A DNA stretch of 64,000 bases from Bythopirellula sp041737835. GTDB lineage: Bacteria; Planctomycetota; Planctomycetia; Pirellulales; Lacipirellulaceae. The notes under the pieces were generated by a model. The model worked only from the letters and a program-made list of their open reading frames with translations, was not told the DNA's origin and ran no database searches. The position numbers and the translations under genes are program-made. This document shows positions 42,605 through 52,383 of this stretch, one piece after another. Location: assembly GCA_041737835.1 (NCBI GenBank), contig JBGSQY010000024.1. One strand, given 5' to 3'. Every line of letters begins with the position of its first letter. Position 1 is the first letter of the stretch.

Positions 42605-44158
42605 ATGTCTTTTGAACCTACTACTCCAACTGCAACCGCAGGCCCCAGCAAAAAGGTAACTAAACCTAGCAGGGCCGTATCGAGCGTGGCTTGGCTGGTC
42701 AGTGAAACATTGGTGGCAAGGGTTGTCGCTTTCGGCAGTCAGTTGCTGTTGGCCTATTTGTTGGTCCGCGAAGACTTTGGTCTATTCGCGATGACCAATA
42801 TGGTGCGGGCGGTCGCCGAGCTAATCGCTTCACCTGGACTTCGGACCCTTTTGATTCAGCGTCATGCTGAGTATGACAAGCTCGCTGCTCCGGTTTTTTG
42901 GCTAAGTGCGCTACTAGGGCTGCTGGGGGCGGCGAGCGTCTGTGTGGTGACGTACTTCTGGTACCAAGGAGAAGAAAACGCTCTCGCAGCTAGAATGATC
43001 TATGTTGTAGCACTTTCGATTCCCTTACGTGCAGTTTGTGTCTTACCTGAGTCAGCATTACGCATCAGGATGCAGTTTGCACAAATCGCTATGTTAGGTG
43101 CATTAAATGTCGTTTTGACCTGTGTGATTTCGATCACGCTGGCCTACTACGGATTTGGTGCTATGAGCCTGGTAATTCCCTTCCCTATTGTGGCATTGAT
43201 TCAGCTGGCAATTACCTGGTGGCTTGTGCGTCCGCAAATCGGTAGGAGATTTTCCATCGACGATTGTTGGGGGATACTTCATAGTTCACTTGTGCTATTC
43301 GCAAGTCGTGTGCTGACCGTTCTCTCGGCAAACATCGATTATTTCTTCCTGCTCATGTTCCACGATAAGGTCGTTGTGGGTTTGTATTTTCTGGCATTTA
43401 ATATCTCAACGCAAACTTTGCGTTTGTTCTCCGAAAGCCTCGTGCAAGTCTTGATGCCCTCATTAGTTCACATTCCCGAGCAAGAACGTCGACTGGCAAC
43501 GACAGTTCGCGCAACTCGAGCCATTTCGCTGGTCGTCATGCCTAGTTGTTTTCTTCTTGGGCTAATTGCCAAGGAATTTGTTGAGATCGGTTACCGGCCA
43601 GAGTATATTGATATGGTTCCTATTTTAGTGGTTCTGTGCTTAGGCATGGCTTTCCGTTGCGTTGGGGCGATCTCCAATGCGCTCCTCAATGCCCAGGGGA
43701 GATTTGGAACCGTTTTGACCTTTGATGTGTTGACGACCGCGATCTTTTCCGCCAGCGTTGGAGTGGCGGCTTGGCTAGGGAGCGCCGTAAGTGTGGCATT
43801 TGTCGTGAGTGCGAATGTCATCATTCGTATGTTATTCCTGCAGCGGGCTGCATTGACCTACAACGGCGTTACCTATTTCCGAGCAGGAGTTATTTCATAT
43901 CTTTTGCCTGTAGCGGTTGCCTTTGTGGCGTATCTCGCGGGCGTTAGCAGTGTCCAATGGCTTCAGGCAAATGTAGTTGTGAGCCCCTGGAGAGCTGCCG
44001 CAATCAAAATCGCGAGTTTTTCGGTGACCTACCTGTTGTTGGCGTTTTGGCTGATGAAGGATGACGTTCTGGCCTTGATATCACGAATCGCAAGTTTGTG
44101 GCCTAGAATTTTCATGGGACCCGATAGGAAGCTTGCCGACGGATCAACGCCACAGTAG
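42605..44158 (+). CDS. Wzx-type O-antigen/polysaccharide flippase
   Basis: A 517-residue membrane protein of the MOP (PST) superfamily, with about 12-14 hydrophobic helices starting at SVAWLVSETLVARVVAFGSQ and a polysaccharide-biosynthesis domain (ASPGLRTLLIQRH; VLPESALRIRMQFAQIAMLG). It flips undecaprenyl-PP-linked repeat units to the outer face of the inner membrane, so a Wzy polymerase should act next; such a gene lies at 48456. The C-terminal tail after the last helix is hydrophilic. The AT-rich stretch before ATG 42605 contains a weak Shine-Dalgarno only. Confidence 0.92.
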   Translation: MSFEPTTPTATAGPSKKVTKPSRAVSSVAWLVSETLVARVVAFGSQLLLAYLLVREDFGLFAMTNMVRAVAELIASPGLRTLLIQRHAEYDKLAAPVFWLSALLGLLGAASVCVVTYFWYQGEENALAARMIYVVALSIPLRAVCVLPESALRIRMQFAQIAMLGALNVVLTCVISITLAYYGFGAMSLVIPFPIVALIQLAITWWLVRPQIGRRFSIDDCWGILHSSLVLFASRVLTVLSANIDYFFLLMFHDKVVVGLYFLAFNISTQTLRLFSESLVQVLMPSLVHIPEQERRLATTVRATRAISLVVMPSCFLLGLIAKEFVEIGYRPEYIDMVPILVVLCLGMAFRCVGAISNALLNAQGRFGTVLTFDVLTTAIFSASVGVAAWLGSAVSVAFVVSANVIIRMLFLQRAALTYNGVTYFRAGVISYLLPVAVAFVAYLAGVSSVQWLQANVVVSPWRAAAIKIASFSVTYLLLAFWLMKDDVLALISRIASLWPRIFMGPDRKLADGSTPQ

Positions 44159-44185
44159 TTTCTGTTAAATCCGCGAATACCAACA

Positions 44186-45157
44186 ATGAAATATCTTTAC
44201 GCTAACTTTACCGATTCGGCCATCAACTACGGAAATCTGATCATTGATTTCGCTACGAAGAGGTTATTGAAGAATCAGCTGCAATTGAAGTATGACGAAT
44301 TCGATTGCCTCAACGGTGGGGGCCTGCCCCAAGGCGAGTATGATTTTGCAATCATCCCCGGTTGTACGTTGTTGACGGCAGGCCAATCTCAAGGTTTGCG
44401 TTCGCTATCTGAACTGAATATTCCTATTTATTGCTTAGCAGGAAATATTTGGGCGCCACAAAAGCCATACGGCTTTTTACTTCGGACTCGAGTTCTCCGC
44501 TTTCGTCAGCCACCAGAACCTGACTTAGGAATCGTGCGGTTGTGCTGTCAACCTGTTGGCTGTCGCGACCCATACACTTACGATCAGATCACTCGCGCTG
44601 GGATTCAAGCCATTTACATGGGCTGTCCGACATTGTTGCTGCCCAACGACGGTACAGGCAACGATGGCTTTGTGCTGTTTAGCTTTGGCCGGCATCACTT
44701 ACGAACACAGGTTCGCTATGGTCGCCAACTCTCTCACGACGCCAATGTGATTGGAATTTGTCATCAAAAAAATGACTATGACCGAATTCGGGCCGCGGGG
44801 TGGCGATTACCTTTGGTAGATTATCACGGCGACCTTGATATGTACCTGAGCTATTTCAAGCGTGCTTCTGTGGTCATCACAGGACGTTTGCATGGGGCTT
44901 TGCCTGCCCTCGCATATGGGAAACGCGTATTTTACTTCGGTACCAACGACAGTAGGACCACGATTCTGGATGACCTAGGAGTGCCAATTCATCCTTATCG
45001 AGCAATCCCACATGGAGTAGCACTAGCTTCGAGTGCAATTAATGGGGGTGTCGTTGACTACTACAAGAAGAGTTGGCAGGGCATGTTAGATTTGATCTTG
45101 GAGCAATGCAGATCGTCACCGTCCTTTCAGAATGGTAGAGCGATAGAACATGCTTGA
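44186..45157 (+). CDS. Polysaccharide pyruvyltransferase family protein
   Basis: A 323-residue enzyme of the CsaB/WcaK family: YANFTDSAINYGNLIIDF at the start, FAIIPGCTLLTAGQS, CQPVGCRDPYTYDQI and the C-terminal RLHGALPALAYGKRVFYFG, in which HG and Arg contact phosphoenolpyruvate. The family transfers pyruvyl groups to make ketal-pyruvate on sugars, adding negative charge. Pyruvylation fits the other acidic decorations here. The gene starts 28 bases after wzx. No other gene of pyruvylation is present. Confidence 0.88.
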   Translation: MKYLYANFTDSAINYGNLIIDFATKRLLKNQLQLKYDEFDCLNGGGLPQGEYDFAIIPGCTLLTAGQSQGLRSLSELNIPIYCLAGNIWAPQKPYGFLLRTRVLRFRQPPEPDLGIVRLCCQPVGCRDPYTYDQITRAGIQAIYMGCPTLLLPNDGTGNDGFVLFSFGRHHLRTQVRYGRQLSHDANVIGICHQKNDYDRIRAAGWRLPLVDYHGDLDMYLSYFKRASVVITGRLHGALPALAYGKRVFYFGTNDSRTTILDDLGVPIHPYRAIPHGVALASSAINGGVVDYYKKSWQGMLDLILEQCRSSPSFQNGRAIEHA

Positions 45158-45242
45158 CTTTGCCACCTAGGTTAGATTTTTCACTAACTTCTTGGCAATT
45201 GATTGTCACAACTTATAAAATTTTTGATTTCATCCATATCGA

Positions 45243-46184
45243 ATGTTTTTGCCTCCACAAACTGCCACGATATTAATTACCACCAAAGACCGTGCGGAAC
45301 TCTTTTCGCGGGCTCTGGAGTCTGCACTGATTCAAACAGTCAAGTGCGAAATTGTTATCGTCGACGATGCATCTAGTGACAACACCTCGCAAGTTGCTCG
45401 GCAACTGTGTCCTCACGCGATAATTCTGAAAAACCACTCGCCTGTGGGAATAATTGCTGCGAGAAACCAAGGTTTTGAAGTTGCAACTGGTGATGTTGTC
45501 TTCACTCTCGACGATGATGCCACTTTCTCGGGCCCAGGTTTGGTCGCCAGCGTGCTGGCAGAGTTCGATAAACCTTATGTCGGTGCGGTGACGATTCCTT
45601 TGATCGACCACTTACCCGATGGAACGGTTCGACAACGTCTGCCTGTAGAACCTCAGTCCGATGACTTCTTATGTGTGCCAATATTTAGCGGAGGAGCCAA
45701 TGCCATCCTCAAGCAGCTATTTTTCGATTGCGGCTCCTATTGCGGCACATTCCGCCAGGGCGAAGAACGGGGGCTTTCGCTCAAAATGTTAGAGTTGGGC
45801 AAGATCGTACGCGTCGCCAGCCAATATCATATCGACCATTATCCGCAGGCCAGAGCAGGGGATCGATCACGTATCATCTTTTGGTCTGCACGGAACTTTT
45901 ATCAATTTGGATGGCGGTATGTACCTTTTCCTACGCTCATATCTTTTCTTGCGGTAACGTCGTTAAGACAAGTCAAAAATGGTATTGCAAAGGGTTGTCC
46001 TTTACAGCCAGTGGCTGCGGCGGGATGTGCTGTCGCTGATGCGTGGAAAGCGCGCGCCAGTCGTAGTCCGGTTTCGAACAATAGCTTCCGCGCATTTCAC
46101 GAGCTTTCTAGGTTTTCAATGCTTCGCCTTTCGGAACTGACAGCAATTCTCGACTCTCACAACGTTCTCCTCGCAAGCTCCTGA
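45243..46184 (+). CDS. GT2-family glycosyltransferase
   Basis: A 313-residue inverting GT-A enzyme: TILITTKDRAELFSRALES, CEIVIVDDASSDNTSQ (nucleotide site), GEV-like VVFTLDDDATFSGPG with the DxD motif, and a catalytic FDCGSYCGTFRQGEERG loop where the Asp/Glu pair is placed. A C-terminal part with a hydrophobic segment (FQFGWRYVPFPTLISFLAVT) may contact the membrane. Typical of repeat-unit assembly enzymes; donor unknown. It is 85 bases after the pyruvyltransferase gene and 10 bases before the next GT4 gene. Confidence 0.88.
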   Translation: MFLPPQTATILITTKDRAELFSRALESALIQTVKCEIVIVDDASSDNTSQVARQLCPHAIILKNHSPVGIIAARNQGFEVATGDVVFTLDDDATFSGPGLVASVLAEFDKPYVGAVTIPLIDHLPDGTVRQRLPVEPQSDDFLCVPIFSGGANAILKQLFFDCGSYCGTFRQGEERGLSLKMLELGKIVRVASQYHIDHYPQARAGDRSRIIFWSARNFYQFGWRYVPFPTLISFLAVTSLRQVKNGIAKGCPLQPVAAAGCAVADAWKARASRSPVSNNSFRAFHELSRFSMLRLSELTAILDSHNVLLASS

Positions 46185-46194
46185 GCATATCACT

Positions 46195-47349
46195 ATGGCA
46201 ATCGAGAAGATTCGCCTGATTATTCAGCAACCATCGCTAGCGAAATATCGAGTACCTGTATTTCGTGAATTGGCGAAATACCCAGACATCGATCTCAAAT
46301 TGCTTTATGGTGCGCGTCCCGATCTCCCCAACGTGGAACCTGACGGATTTGATGCCGAGCCAGTTTTCTTGTGGCAAAAGTCGCTTCGTGGTCAATATGT
46401 CTTCTGGCACTCAGCGCAGTGGAATTCTGCCTCGCTCAAAAACGCGGACGTGTTGATGTTGACTTGGAATCCTCGCTATTTGAGCCTTGTCCCAACCTTG
46501 CTGAAGGCTAAAGCGATGGGGGTGCCTACGATCTTGTGGGGCCACGGGTATTCAAAAACCGAAAACTCGATGCGAAGTAAAGTGCGCAATTCAGTCGCAA
46601 GGTTGGCTACGGCACTTATGTTTTACAATCAAGCAGCGGCCAACTCCTATCTCAACGCTGGCTTTGATTCGCGATCAATTTTTGTTGCCCGCAACAGTTT
46701 GGACCAGGAGCCTATCCGGCAGGCGAAGATTTTTTGGGATAGTAATCCCGACAAACTCGATGCCTTCCGCCGTGAACAGAATTTGGGATCAGGTCCCAAT
46801 ATTTTGTTTGTTTCGAGACTTGAACAGGCAAATCGATTAGATTTATTGGTTGAAGCCGTCGTGTTCCTAGTCGATGAATTTCCAAAGTTGCAAGTGAATA
46901 TTGTTGGCAAAGGAGCTGAAGAGCAAGCACGGCTTCTGGCACTGGCACATGATCGTGGTGTTTCTAACCGGCTTCACTTTGTTGGGCCAATATACGACGA
47001 GACCGCACTGGCACCTTGGTTTCTGGCCTCGAATGTCTTTTGTTATCCGGCGAATATAGGTTTAAGTATTTTGCATGCATTTGGTTATGGGCTACCGGTT
47101 GTGACAAGCAACGACATAGGTAGTCAAAACCCCGAAATCGAAGCACTCAATCCTGGGGAAAATGGCTTGCTGTACGATCATCTCAATGCGAAATCGCTGG
47201 CGGATTCGCTCCGCACCATTTTCTTGAACCATGAGTTGGCTCAGCGAATGTCTTTAGAAGCTGTGCGAACCGTCAACGAGGAATTTAGCCTGGAGAATAT
47301 GGTGGCAGGAATGGCCGCAGCCGTACGTCACTGCGATGGGAGATCATAA
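46195..47349 (+). CDS. GT4-family glycosyltransferase
   Basis: A 384-residue GT-B enzyme. N-terminal: PSLAKYRVPVFRELAKYPDI and GVPTILWGHGYSKTENS; C-terminal donor half: NILFVSRLEQANRLDLLVEAV, NIVGKGAEEQARLLA, HFVGPIYDE and the nucleotide-sugar motif YPANIGLSILHAFGYGLPVV, in which the first glutamate of the usual EX7E is replaced. This departure is also seen in some EPS GT4 enzymes. It begins ten bases after the GT2 gene and should act in the same repeat unit. Confidence 0.88.
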   Translation: MAIEKIRLIIQQPSLAKYRVPVFRELAKYPDIDLKLLYGARPDLPNVEPDGFDAEPVFLWQKSLRGQYVFWHSAQWNSASLKNADVLMLTWNPRYLSLVPTLLKAKAMGVPTILWGHGYSKTENSMRSKVRNSVARLATALMFYNQAAANSYLNAGFDSRSIFVARNSLDQEPIRQAKIFWDSNPDKLDAFRREQNLGSGPNILFVSRLEQANRLDLLVEAVVFLVDEFPKLQVNIVGKGAEEQARLLALAHDRGVSNRLHFVGPIYDETALAPWFLASNVFCYPANIGLSILHAFGYGLPVVTSNDIGSQNPEIEALNPGENGLLYDHLNAKSLADSLRTIFLNHELAQRMSLEAVRTVNEEFSLENMVAGMAAAVRHCDGRS

Positions 47350-47431
47350 ACTGCGCTGGCGATTGCGAGTGAAAGTATAATATTAATGTTCCGTGATTTT
47401 TCCGGTCTAACATCCTTGAATTGCAATTAAC

Positions 47432-48367
47432 ATGCTGCCAGATTTTTTTGTGGTCGGAGCTCAGAAAGCTGGCTCGACATATTTACTCGAATGCCTGAAC
47501 GACCATCCGCAGATCTTCATGCCGGAGCAAGAAGTCGCTTTTTTTGAAGACTCGCTTTATGCAGAGGACCGGATCGAGGATTTTGAGAAGTACTTTGAAG
47601 CCGCTAAGCCCGGCCAAGTTCTTGGCGTGAAGCGGCCGAATCTTTTAGGGCATCCCGAGTGCCCAGAGCGTTTGCAGCGGCATATGCCCGACCTCAAAAT
47701 CGTAGCGATCTTGCGACATCCGATCGAGCGAGCCGTCTCTGGTTATTTTCACTATATGAAGACGGGACTACTGCCGATTGCACCTGTCGAGATTGGCATG
47801 CGAAGGATTTTGCGAGGTGAATATAAGGAGTTTCCACGTGCACAGGATGTTTTGGAATTTGGGCTTTATGGCAAACAGTTAAGGCACTACGAAGAGTACT
47901 TTCCAAGAAAGAATATCTTGGTGATGTTGCTCGAAGATATGAAACTAGATGCGCAAGGCCAACTTGCTCAATTATATGCATTTCTTGGAGTGGCAACTGA
48001 TTTCCATCCTGCTTCTTTCAATTCACGTCCCATGAAAGCGCCCTATTCTATTGCTAGACTGCGTTTATGGGATGTGATCGACCGACATACCCGTACTTGG
48101 TCACCCGATGGCAAATATTTTGTTCGGCAAGGTGGATTGTTTAAAACTCCACTTGTGGCTGCCAATAACCTGCTTGATCGTCTCATTTGGAGCAGGCTGT
48201 TCTCTGCCGAGCGTCCGCGATTGTCAGCCCAGTTGAAAGAGCAACTGATTGCCTATTACGCTCAAGACTCGAAATGTCTAGAGCAGTGGCAAGGGCAAAA
48301 GCTGACCGGTTGGAACGATTTGACGGAATATGACCTTGAAAAGGTTCCTTCCAAGGAAATGCTTTAG
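47432..48367 (+). CDS. Sulfotransferase
   Basis: A 311-residue PAPS-dependent sulfotransferase that sulfates a carbohydrate. The 5'-phosphosulfate-binding loop is VVGAQKAGSTYLLECL (7-22), the conserved catalytic base region is HPQIFMPEQEVAFFED, and the 3'-phosphate motif is ILRHPIERAVSGYFHYM (about 90-106), with the C-terminal FLGVATDFHPASFNSRPM segment. Sulfated extracellular polysaccharides are typical of marine planctomycetes and contribute charge. PAPS synthesis genes are not in the window. It lies between a GT4 gene and the polymerase. Confidence 0.92.
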   Translation: MLPDFFVVGAQKAGSTYLLECLNDHPQIFMPEQEVAFFEDSLYAEDRIEDFEKYFEAAKPGQVLGVKRPNLLGHPECPERLQRHMPDLKIVAILRHPIERAVSGYFHYMKTGLLPIAPVEIGMRRILRGEYKEFPRAQDVLEFGLYGKQLRHYEEYFPRKNILVMLLEDMKLDAQGQLAQLYAFLGVATDFHPASFNSRPMKAPYSIARLRLWDVIDRHTRTWSPDGKYFVRQGGLFKTPLVAANNLLDRLIWSRLFSAERPRLSAQLKEQLIAYYAQDSKCLEQWQGQKLTGWNDLTEYDLEKVPSKEML

Positions 48368-48455
48368 TCCCGTTTGAGGTATAATCTACAAATACGTACT
48401 TGGGGCCTGTAGACGCCTTCGAAATTACTTACGTTTGACTTAGTATCTAATTCAT

Positions 48456-49781
48456 ATGATTAATTCGACAGTTGTTGCTCTGTTTAGCATCGCAACGGCA
48501 CTTGTCTTTCTGATGCTCAAGCAAGGTCTATCGCGCAAGGTAGACTTGTTTAGCGCGCGCAACATGTATCTTGTCGGTTTTATAATTTACCAGCTCACCA
48601 GTCCTGCACTTGCGCTTCAATCAGAGAATTTTACATATTTTCGCGTTTACTTCCCCAGCGATACCGGCAAGCAGTTTCTGATGATGGCGGCAACATTTGT
48701 CGCGATCTTTCTTTTTAGCTATCAAAGAATAGGCTTAACTCCCTGGGCGGCAAGCAAACTCAAGTTCCCCCCACGTGAGACAAACGATTTTCTACTCTTG
48801 GGCCTAGCCGTATTTTTGATCGTCTTAGGCATGCTCTTAAGGTTTATGCCAATTCCCAATCTCGCTGCACCGAGCGCACAAGTGTCAATCGCGTTTGCTG
48901 CGATTTCTTCGGCGATCAGTGGTTGGGTCTGGAGCAATCGAAGATCAAACATCCCTGTGGTGGTTTTGGCTGCTTTGATTGTTGCGGCTAGCTTAGTTAT
49001 TGCTTTGACTGGGGTCTTTGGTCGCCGGCCTTTATTGGCCGTTGTGATGGGATTTGCTTGGGGAGTCTATCATCGACGAGCTCGTTTGATGAGTCCTGGT
49101 AAAATGATTCTTTATATCTCCCCTTTCTTGGCCGCTGCTGCAATTGCCGTGGCTGCCTTCACAGCAGCACGAAGTCACGACTTTGGCGGACAATCTGAGG
49201 CCAAAGGAGCCATCACTAAAATGATGGGTGCGAACATTAAAGAGGGCATGAAGAGTTTATTGGGGGGTCAGGCAACAGGATCGGCTTCCTTGTGGGCCGT
49301 TGAGCAATGGCCTGATCGTTTTGAGCAACGGTACTTCTACAGTCTTAGGTATATGGCGATGTGGTATATCCCTCGCTTCATGTGGCCGGACAAGCCCGAA
49401 CCCCTTGGAAACGACATTGCCAAGCTCGCGGATGTCGATGGTGTGAATCAAGATGCAATTACTCTTCCACCGGGGGTGCTTGGTTATGCCAGGGCCGAAG
49501 GGGGATATTGGGCGGTCATTGTCTACGCCTTATTCTTTGGTCAGTTCTTGCGGTTTATCGATGAAATGGTACGGTTGAATCCCACAAATTCATTCATCAT
49601 CTTGCCTGCGGCCGTGGCTACGGGACAAGCGTTCGGTTTGGCTCGCGGTTGCATTGCGGTCTTTACAGATCTAATTGTGCTCGGCTTCATTTCTACATAT
49701 ATAATTCTGTTCATAGCGGACCGTTTGTTCGGCAAAAAAATAGCTCAAGTGCAAATGAACCCTTGGCCGCAAATGCAATAA
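48456..49781 (+). CDS. Wzy-like O-antigen polymerase
   Basis: A 441-residue membrane protein with ten or more predicted helices (e.g. STVVALFSIATALVFLMLK, DFLLLGLAVFLIVLGMLL, VVVLAALIVAASLVIALTG) and a larger periplasmic loop at about 260-330 that contains the charged stretch EQWPDRFEQRYFYSLRY. Wzy sequences diverge strongly, so this is inferred from topology and from its place in a locus with Wzx and WecA-like genes. It would join flipped repeat units at the outer leaflet of the inner membrane. WaaL ligase is an alternative, less likely because no lipid A locus is near. Confidence 0.75.
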   Translation: MINSTVVALFSIATALVFLMLKQGLSRKVDLFSARNMYLVGFIIYQLTSPALALQSENFTYFRVYFPSDTGKQFLMMAATFVAIFLFSYQRIGLTPWAASKLKFPPRETNDFLLLGLAVFLIVLGMLLRFMPIPNLAAPSAQVSIAFAAISSAISGWVWSNRRSNIPVVVLAALIVAASLVIALTGVFGRRPLLAVVMGFAWGVYHRRARLMSPGKMILYISPFLAAAAIAVAAFTAARSHDFGGQSEAKGAITKMMGANIKEGMKSLLGGQATGSASLWAVEQWPDRFEQRYFYSLRYMAMWYIPRFMWPDKPEPLGNDIAKLADVDGVNQDAITLPPGVLGYARAEGGYWAVIVYALFFGQFLRFIDEMVRLNPTNSFIILPAAVATGQAFGLARGCIAVFTDLIVLGFISTYIILFIADRLFGKKIAQVQMNPWPQMQ

Positions 49782-49847
49782 GACGATTTCCGAGAGGGTT
49801 GCGCCGCAGTTCTATGTCATTCTTAGATAATATTCGCGGATAATTCT

Positions 49848-51029
49848 ATGCGCGATTCGATATCAATTGTTCATTTTTTCCCTAGAATTCGCAGGGAAGA
49901 GGGTGGAGTCGTACAGACGGTACTCGATTTATGCGGAACGTTGGCTGAAAGTGGGCATCGTGTGACCCTGTCCACGTGCGATGCCACGGATGTGCCGGAG
50001 ACTTGGCAGCAAGCTCAAGTCGACTATCCACAAGTCCGAGAGTTGTCGACGTCTTCCTTGTTTGGAGCAGTTTTGAACCGACCTGCCCTAGACAAATTTC
50101 GTAGCATGCTCAAAGAGACCGATGTGGTGCATCTGCATACCCCTTGGGAATTAAGTAATCTCCAGTTGTCGCACCTCTTATATCGCGAAAAAATTCCATA
50201 CATCGTTACGGTGCATGGAATGCTCGATGAATACAGCATGAGACAGAAAGCATTCAAGAAACGAGCATTTTTGGCACTGGGAGGTCGCAAGCTATTCACT
50301 CGCGCTACGACAGTTCATTTCACAGCTGAAGCGGAACGCGATCAGGCTCAACCGTGGATCCCAGGAAAATATCTGTCCTACATCCAAGCGTGTGCTATGG
50401 ATCTTGCTCCTTACGAAAACCTACCGGGGCCCAGACCAGCTTTAGCGACCTTTCCTCAGATTGATTCGAGAAGACAGAAAATCTTATTTCTGAGTCGCGT
50501 GCATCCTAAGAAAGGCGTCGATTTGTTGTTGCAAGCGGCACAGCTGCTGAAAGCACGCGGTCTGACATTTGATTTACTAATTGCTGGGCCGGGAGAAGAG
50601 AAGTATGTGGTCGAACTACGGCAACTCGCTGGAAAATTAGGCGTTAGCGATTCAACCCATTTCCTCGGTATGGTTCGGGGTGACGTTAAGATATCTTTAT
50701 ATGAAGTTGCCGACGTATTTGTATTGCCGACACATCAAGAAAACTTTGGGCTCGTTTTGCCCGAGGCACTCGCATGCGCAACTCCGGTGGTAACCACTCG
50801 TGGCACGGACATATGGCGGGAGTTACAACAAGCAGGAGCATCGATTGTCGACAATCGCCCAGATAAACTTGCCGACGCAATTGCTGAACTTTTGACGGAT
50901 GAGGCTAGAAGAATAAGATTGGGCGAGCGTGGTCGTAATTACGTGATGAAGTGGCTCGCTGAAGATCAGGTGGTAGCCGGTTACGAACGAATGTATCAGC
51001 AAACACTTCAACATGCTGGTAGGAACTGA
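49848..51029 (+). CDS. GT4-family glycosyltransferase
   Basis: A 393-residue GT-B enzyme: HFFPRIRREEGGVVQTVLDL acceptor loop, DVVHLHTPWELSNL, a donor half beginning ILFLSRVHPKKGVDLLLQAA and the complete EX7E motif in HQENFGLVLPEALACATPVV. The 'EEGGVVQTVLDLC' start and the HLHTPW motif are typical of the WcaI/PimB-like branch. A likely mannosyl or glucosyl donor is inferred only. Spacing to the acetyltransferase gene is six bases, so they share a transcript. Confidence 0.9.
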   Translation: MRDSISIVHFFPRIRREEGGVVQTVLDLCGTLAESGHRVTLSTCDATDVPETWQQAQVDYPQVRELSTSSLFGAVLNRPALDKFRSMLKETDVVHLHTPWELSNLQLSHLLYREKIPYIVTVHGMLDEYSMRQKAFKKRAFLALGGRKLFTRATTVHFTAEAERDQAQPWIPGKYLSYIQACAMDLAPYENLPGPRPALATFPQIDSRRQKILFLSRVHPKKGVDLLLQAAQLLKARGLTFDLLIAGPGEEKYVVELRQLAGKLGVSDSTHFLGMVRGDVKISLYEVADVFVLPTHQENFGLVLPEALACATPVVTTRGTDIWRELQQAGASIVDNRPDKLADAIAELLTDEARRIRLGERGRNYVMKWLAEDQVVAGYERMYQQTLQHAGRN

Positions 51030-51035
51030 AATTGC

Positions 51036-51608
51036 ATGGCCATGCAAAATAAAATTGCGGAGCAATCGCTGTGCGATCTCAGTGCGTTTTCCAATCCAGC
51101 ATACCAGCCGGGTCGTGGTTTCTTGGTACGCATGCTTTGGTATTATTGCAGCATTATATTTTTTGAAAGTGGCTGGCTCCCGCTAAGTGGTTTCAAAGTC
51201 AGAATATTACGATTGTTTGGTGCAACGATTGGAAACGGTGTTAACTTTAAGCCGAACGTGCGAATCAAATATCCTTGGCGGTTGTCAATCGGCGATCATT
51301 GTTGGATTGGTCAAAATGTGTGGATCGACAACATAGAAGACGTAACAATCGGAAGCCACGTTTGTGTTTCGCAATATGGCTATTTTTGCACGGGAAGCCA
51401 CGACCACCGTTCACCAAATTTTGACCTTATGGCAAAGCCTATTATTGTCAACACAGGAGCATGGATTGGTGCCCGTGCGACGCTTTTAGGAGGCGTTGAA
51501 ATTCAAGCCAATGCGATTGTTGCGGCGGGAAGTGTTGTTGTGAAGGATGTGCCTGCGGGAACAATCGTTGGCGGCAATCCCGCCAAAAATATCGGGTATC
51601 GTCAGTAA
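51036..51608 (+). CDS. WcaF-family sugar O-acetyltransferase
   Basis: A 190-residue left-handed parallel beta-helix acetyltransferase. It begins with the WcaF-like DLSAFSNPAYQPGRGFLVRMLWYY, contains hexapeptide turns (IGDHCWIGQNVWIDN, VTIGSHVCVSQYGYF, GAWIGARATLLGGVEI, AIVAAGSVVVKDVPAGT), and the catalytic histidine in GSHDHRSPNF. It uses acetyl-CoA and adds O-acetyl groups to an exported sugar. It sits directly after the GT4 gene and overlaps no neighbour. Acetylation together with pyruvylation and sulfation gives a heavily decorated polymer. Confidence 0.93.
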   Translation: MAMQNKIAEQSLCDLSAFSNPAYQPGRGFLVRMLWYYCSIIFFESGWLPLSGFKVRILRLFGATIGNGVNFKPNVRIKYPWRLSIGDHCWIGQNVWIDNIEDVTIGSHVCVSQYGYFCTGSHDHRSPNFDLMAKPIIVNTGAWIGARATLLGGVEIQANAIVAAGSVVVKDVPAGTIVGGNPAKNIGYRQ

Positions 51609-51621
51609 TAGAAAGAATTTC

Positions 51622-52383
51622 ATGGCCGGACAACACGATGACTTATCGTTCGATCAACTCAAGCGTGAGTATAATTTCCTGAACATCAGTAGTTATCCGC
51701 GCGTGCTGACAAACTTGATACTTGGAGAGCTTTCTCGGCGGCCTGGTCCAACAAAAGTGCTTGATGTCGGTTGTGGAAAGGGGATCGGTCGTAGTGTCGA
51801 ATTACAGGAAGAGGTCGGAAAACTTGCGTCCGAGTTTTGGGGAATCGAACCTGATACGTCCGTACCAGCACCCAGTGGTTTGTTTACCAATTATCAACAT
51901 GCCTTGATGGAGACCGCCGTTCTCCCTGAAAATTATTTTGATATCGTCTATTCCAGCATGGTGATGGAGCATGTCGAGAAACCCGAAGATTATCTTCAGG
52001 CCGTGAAACGATGCCTCAAGCCTGGCGGAGTGCATTTGTTTTTGACTCCCAACGCAAATAGCTTTGTACCTCGTGTAACAAAGTTGTGTCATCAATTAAA
52101 GCTCGATGAATTCGCGCTAAAACTTGTTAGGCGGCAGGACACGATTGAAGAGTATCATTACCCGGTCCAGTTCCGCTTCAATACGCCTCGGACAATTGAT
52201 CGATTCGCTGAGCGCTTTGGCTTCCTTCCGCCGGAGTATGCCTACATCGAGGGAACGGGTGCTCGATCCTATTTTCCAGGGCCGTTTCGTATCATTTATA
52301 ACGTGATCAAGATGAAACGTAACATCATCAAAAATCCTCGGCGATTGGCAACGATGATTTGTCGTATGGAGTTGCCGAGTTAA
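51622..52383 (+). CDS. Class I SAM-dependent methyltransferase
   Basis: A 253-residue methyltransferase with a glycine-rich SAM loop KVLDVGCGKGIGRSVEL, the acidic ribose-binding EPDTSV segment, and SSMVMEHVEKPEDYLQAVKR. The C-terminal part ends in basic KMKRNIIKNPRRLATM, which may contact phosphates or membrane. Substrate not predictable; the last gene on the plus strand of the polysaccharide locus. ATG 51622 is preceded by AGAAAG. Its TAA stop (52381-52383) overlaps the stop codon of the convergent VWA gene by three bases. Confidence 0.85.
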   Translation: MAGQHDDLSFDQLKREYNFLNISSYPRVLTNLILGELSRRPGPTKVLDVGCGKGIGRSVELQEEVGKLASEFWGIEPDTSVPAPSGLFTNYQHALMETAVLPENYFDIVYSSMVMEHVEKPEDYLQAVKRCLKPGGVHLFLTPNANSFVPRVTKLCHQLKLDEFALKLVRRQDTIEEYHYPVQFRFNTPRTIDRFAERFGFLPPEYAYIEGTGARSYFPGPFRIIYNVIKMKRNIIKNPRRLATMICRMELPS

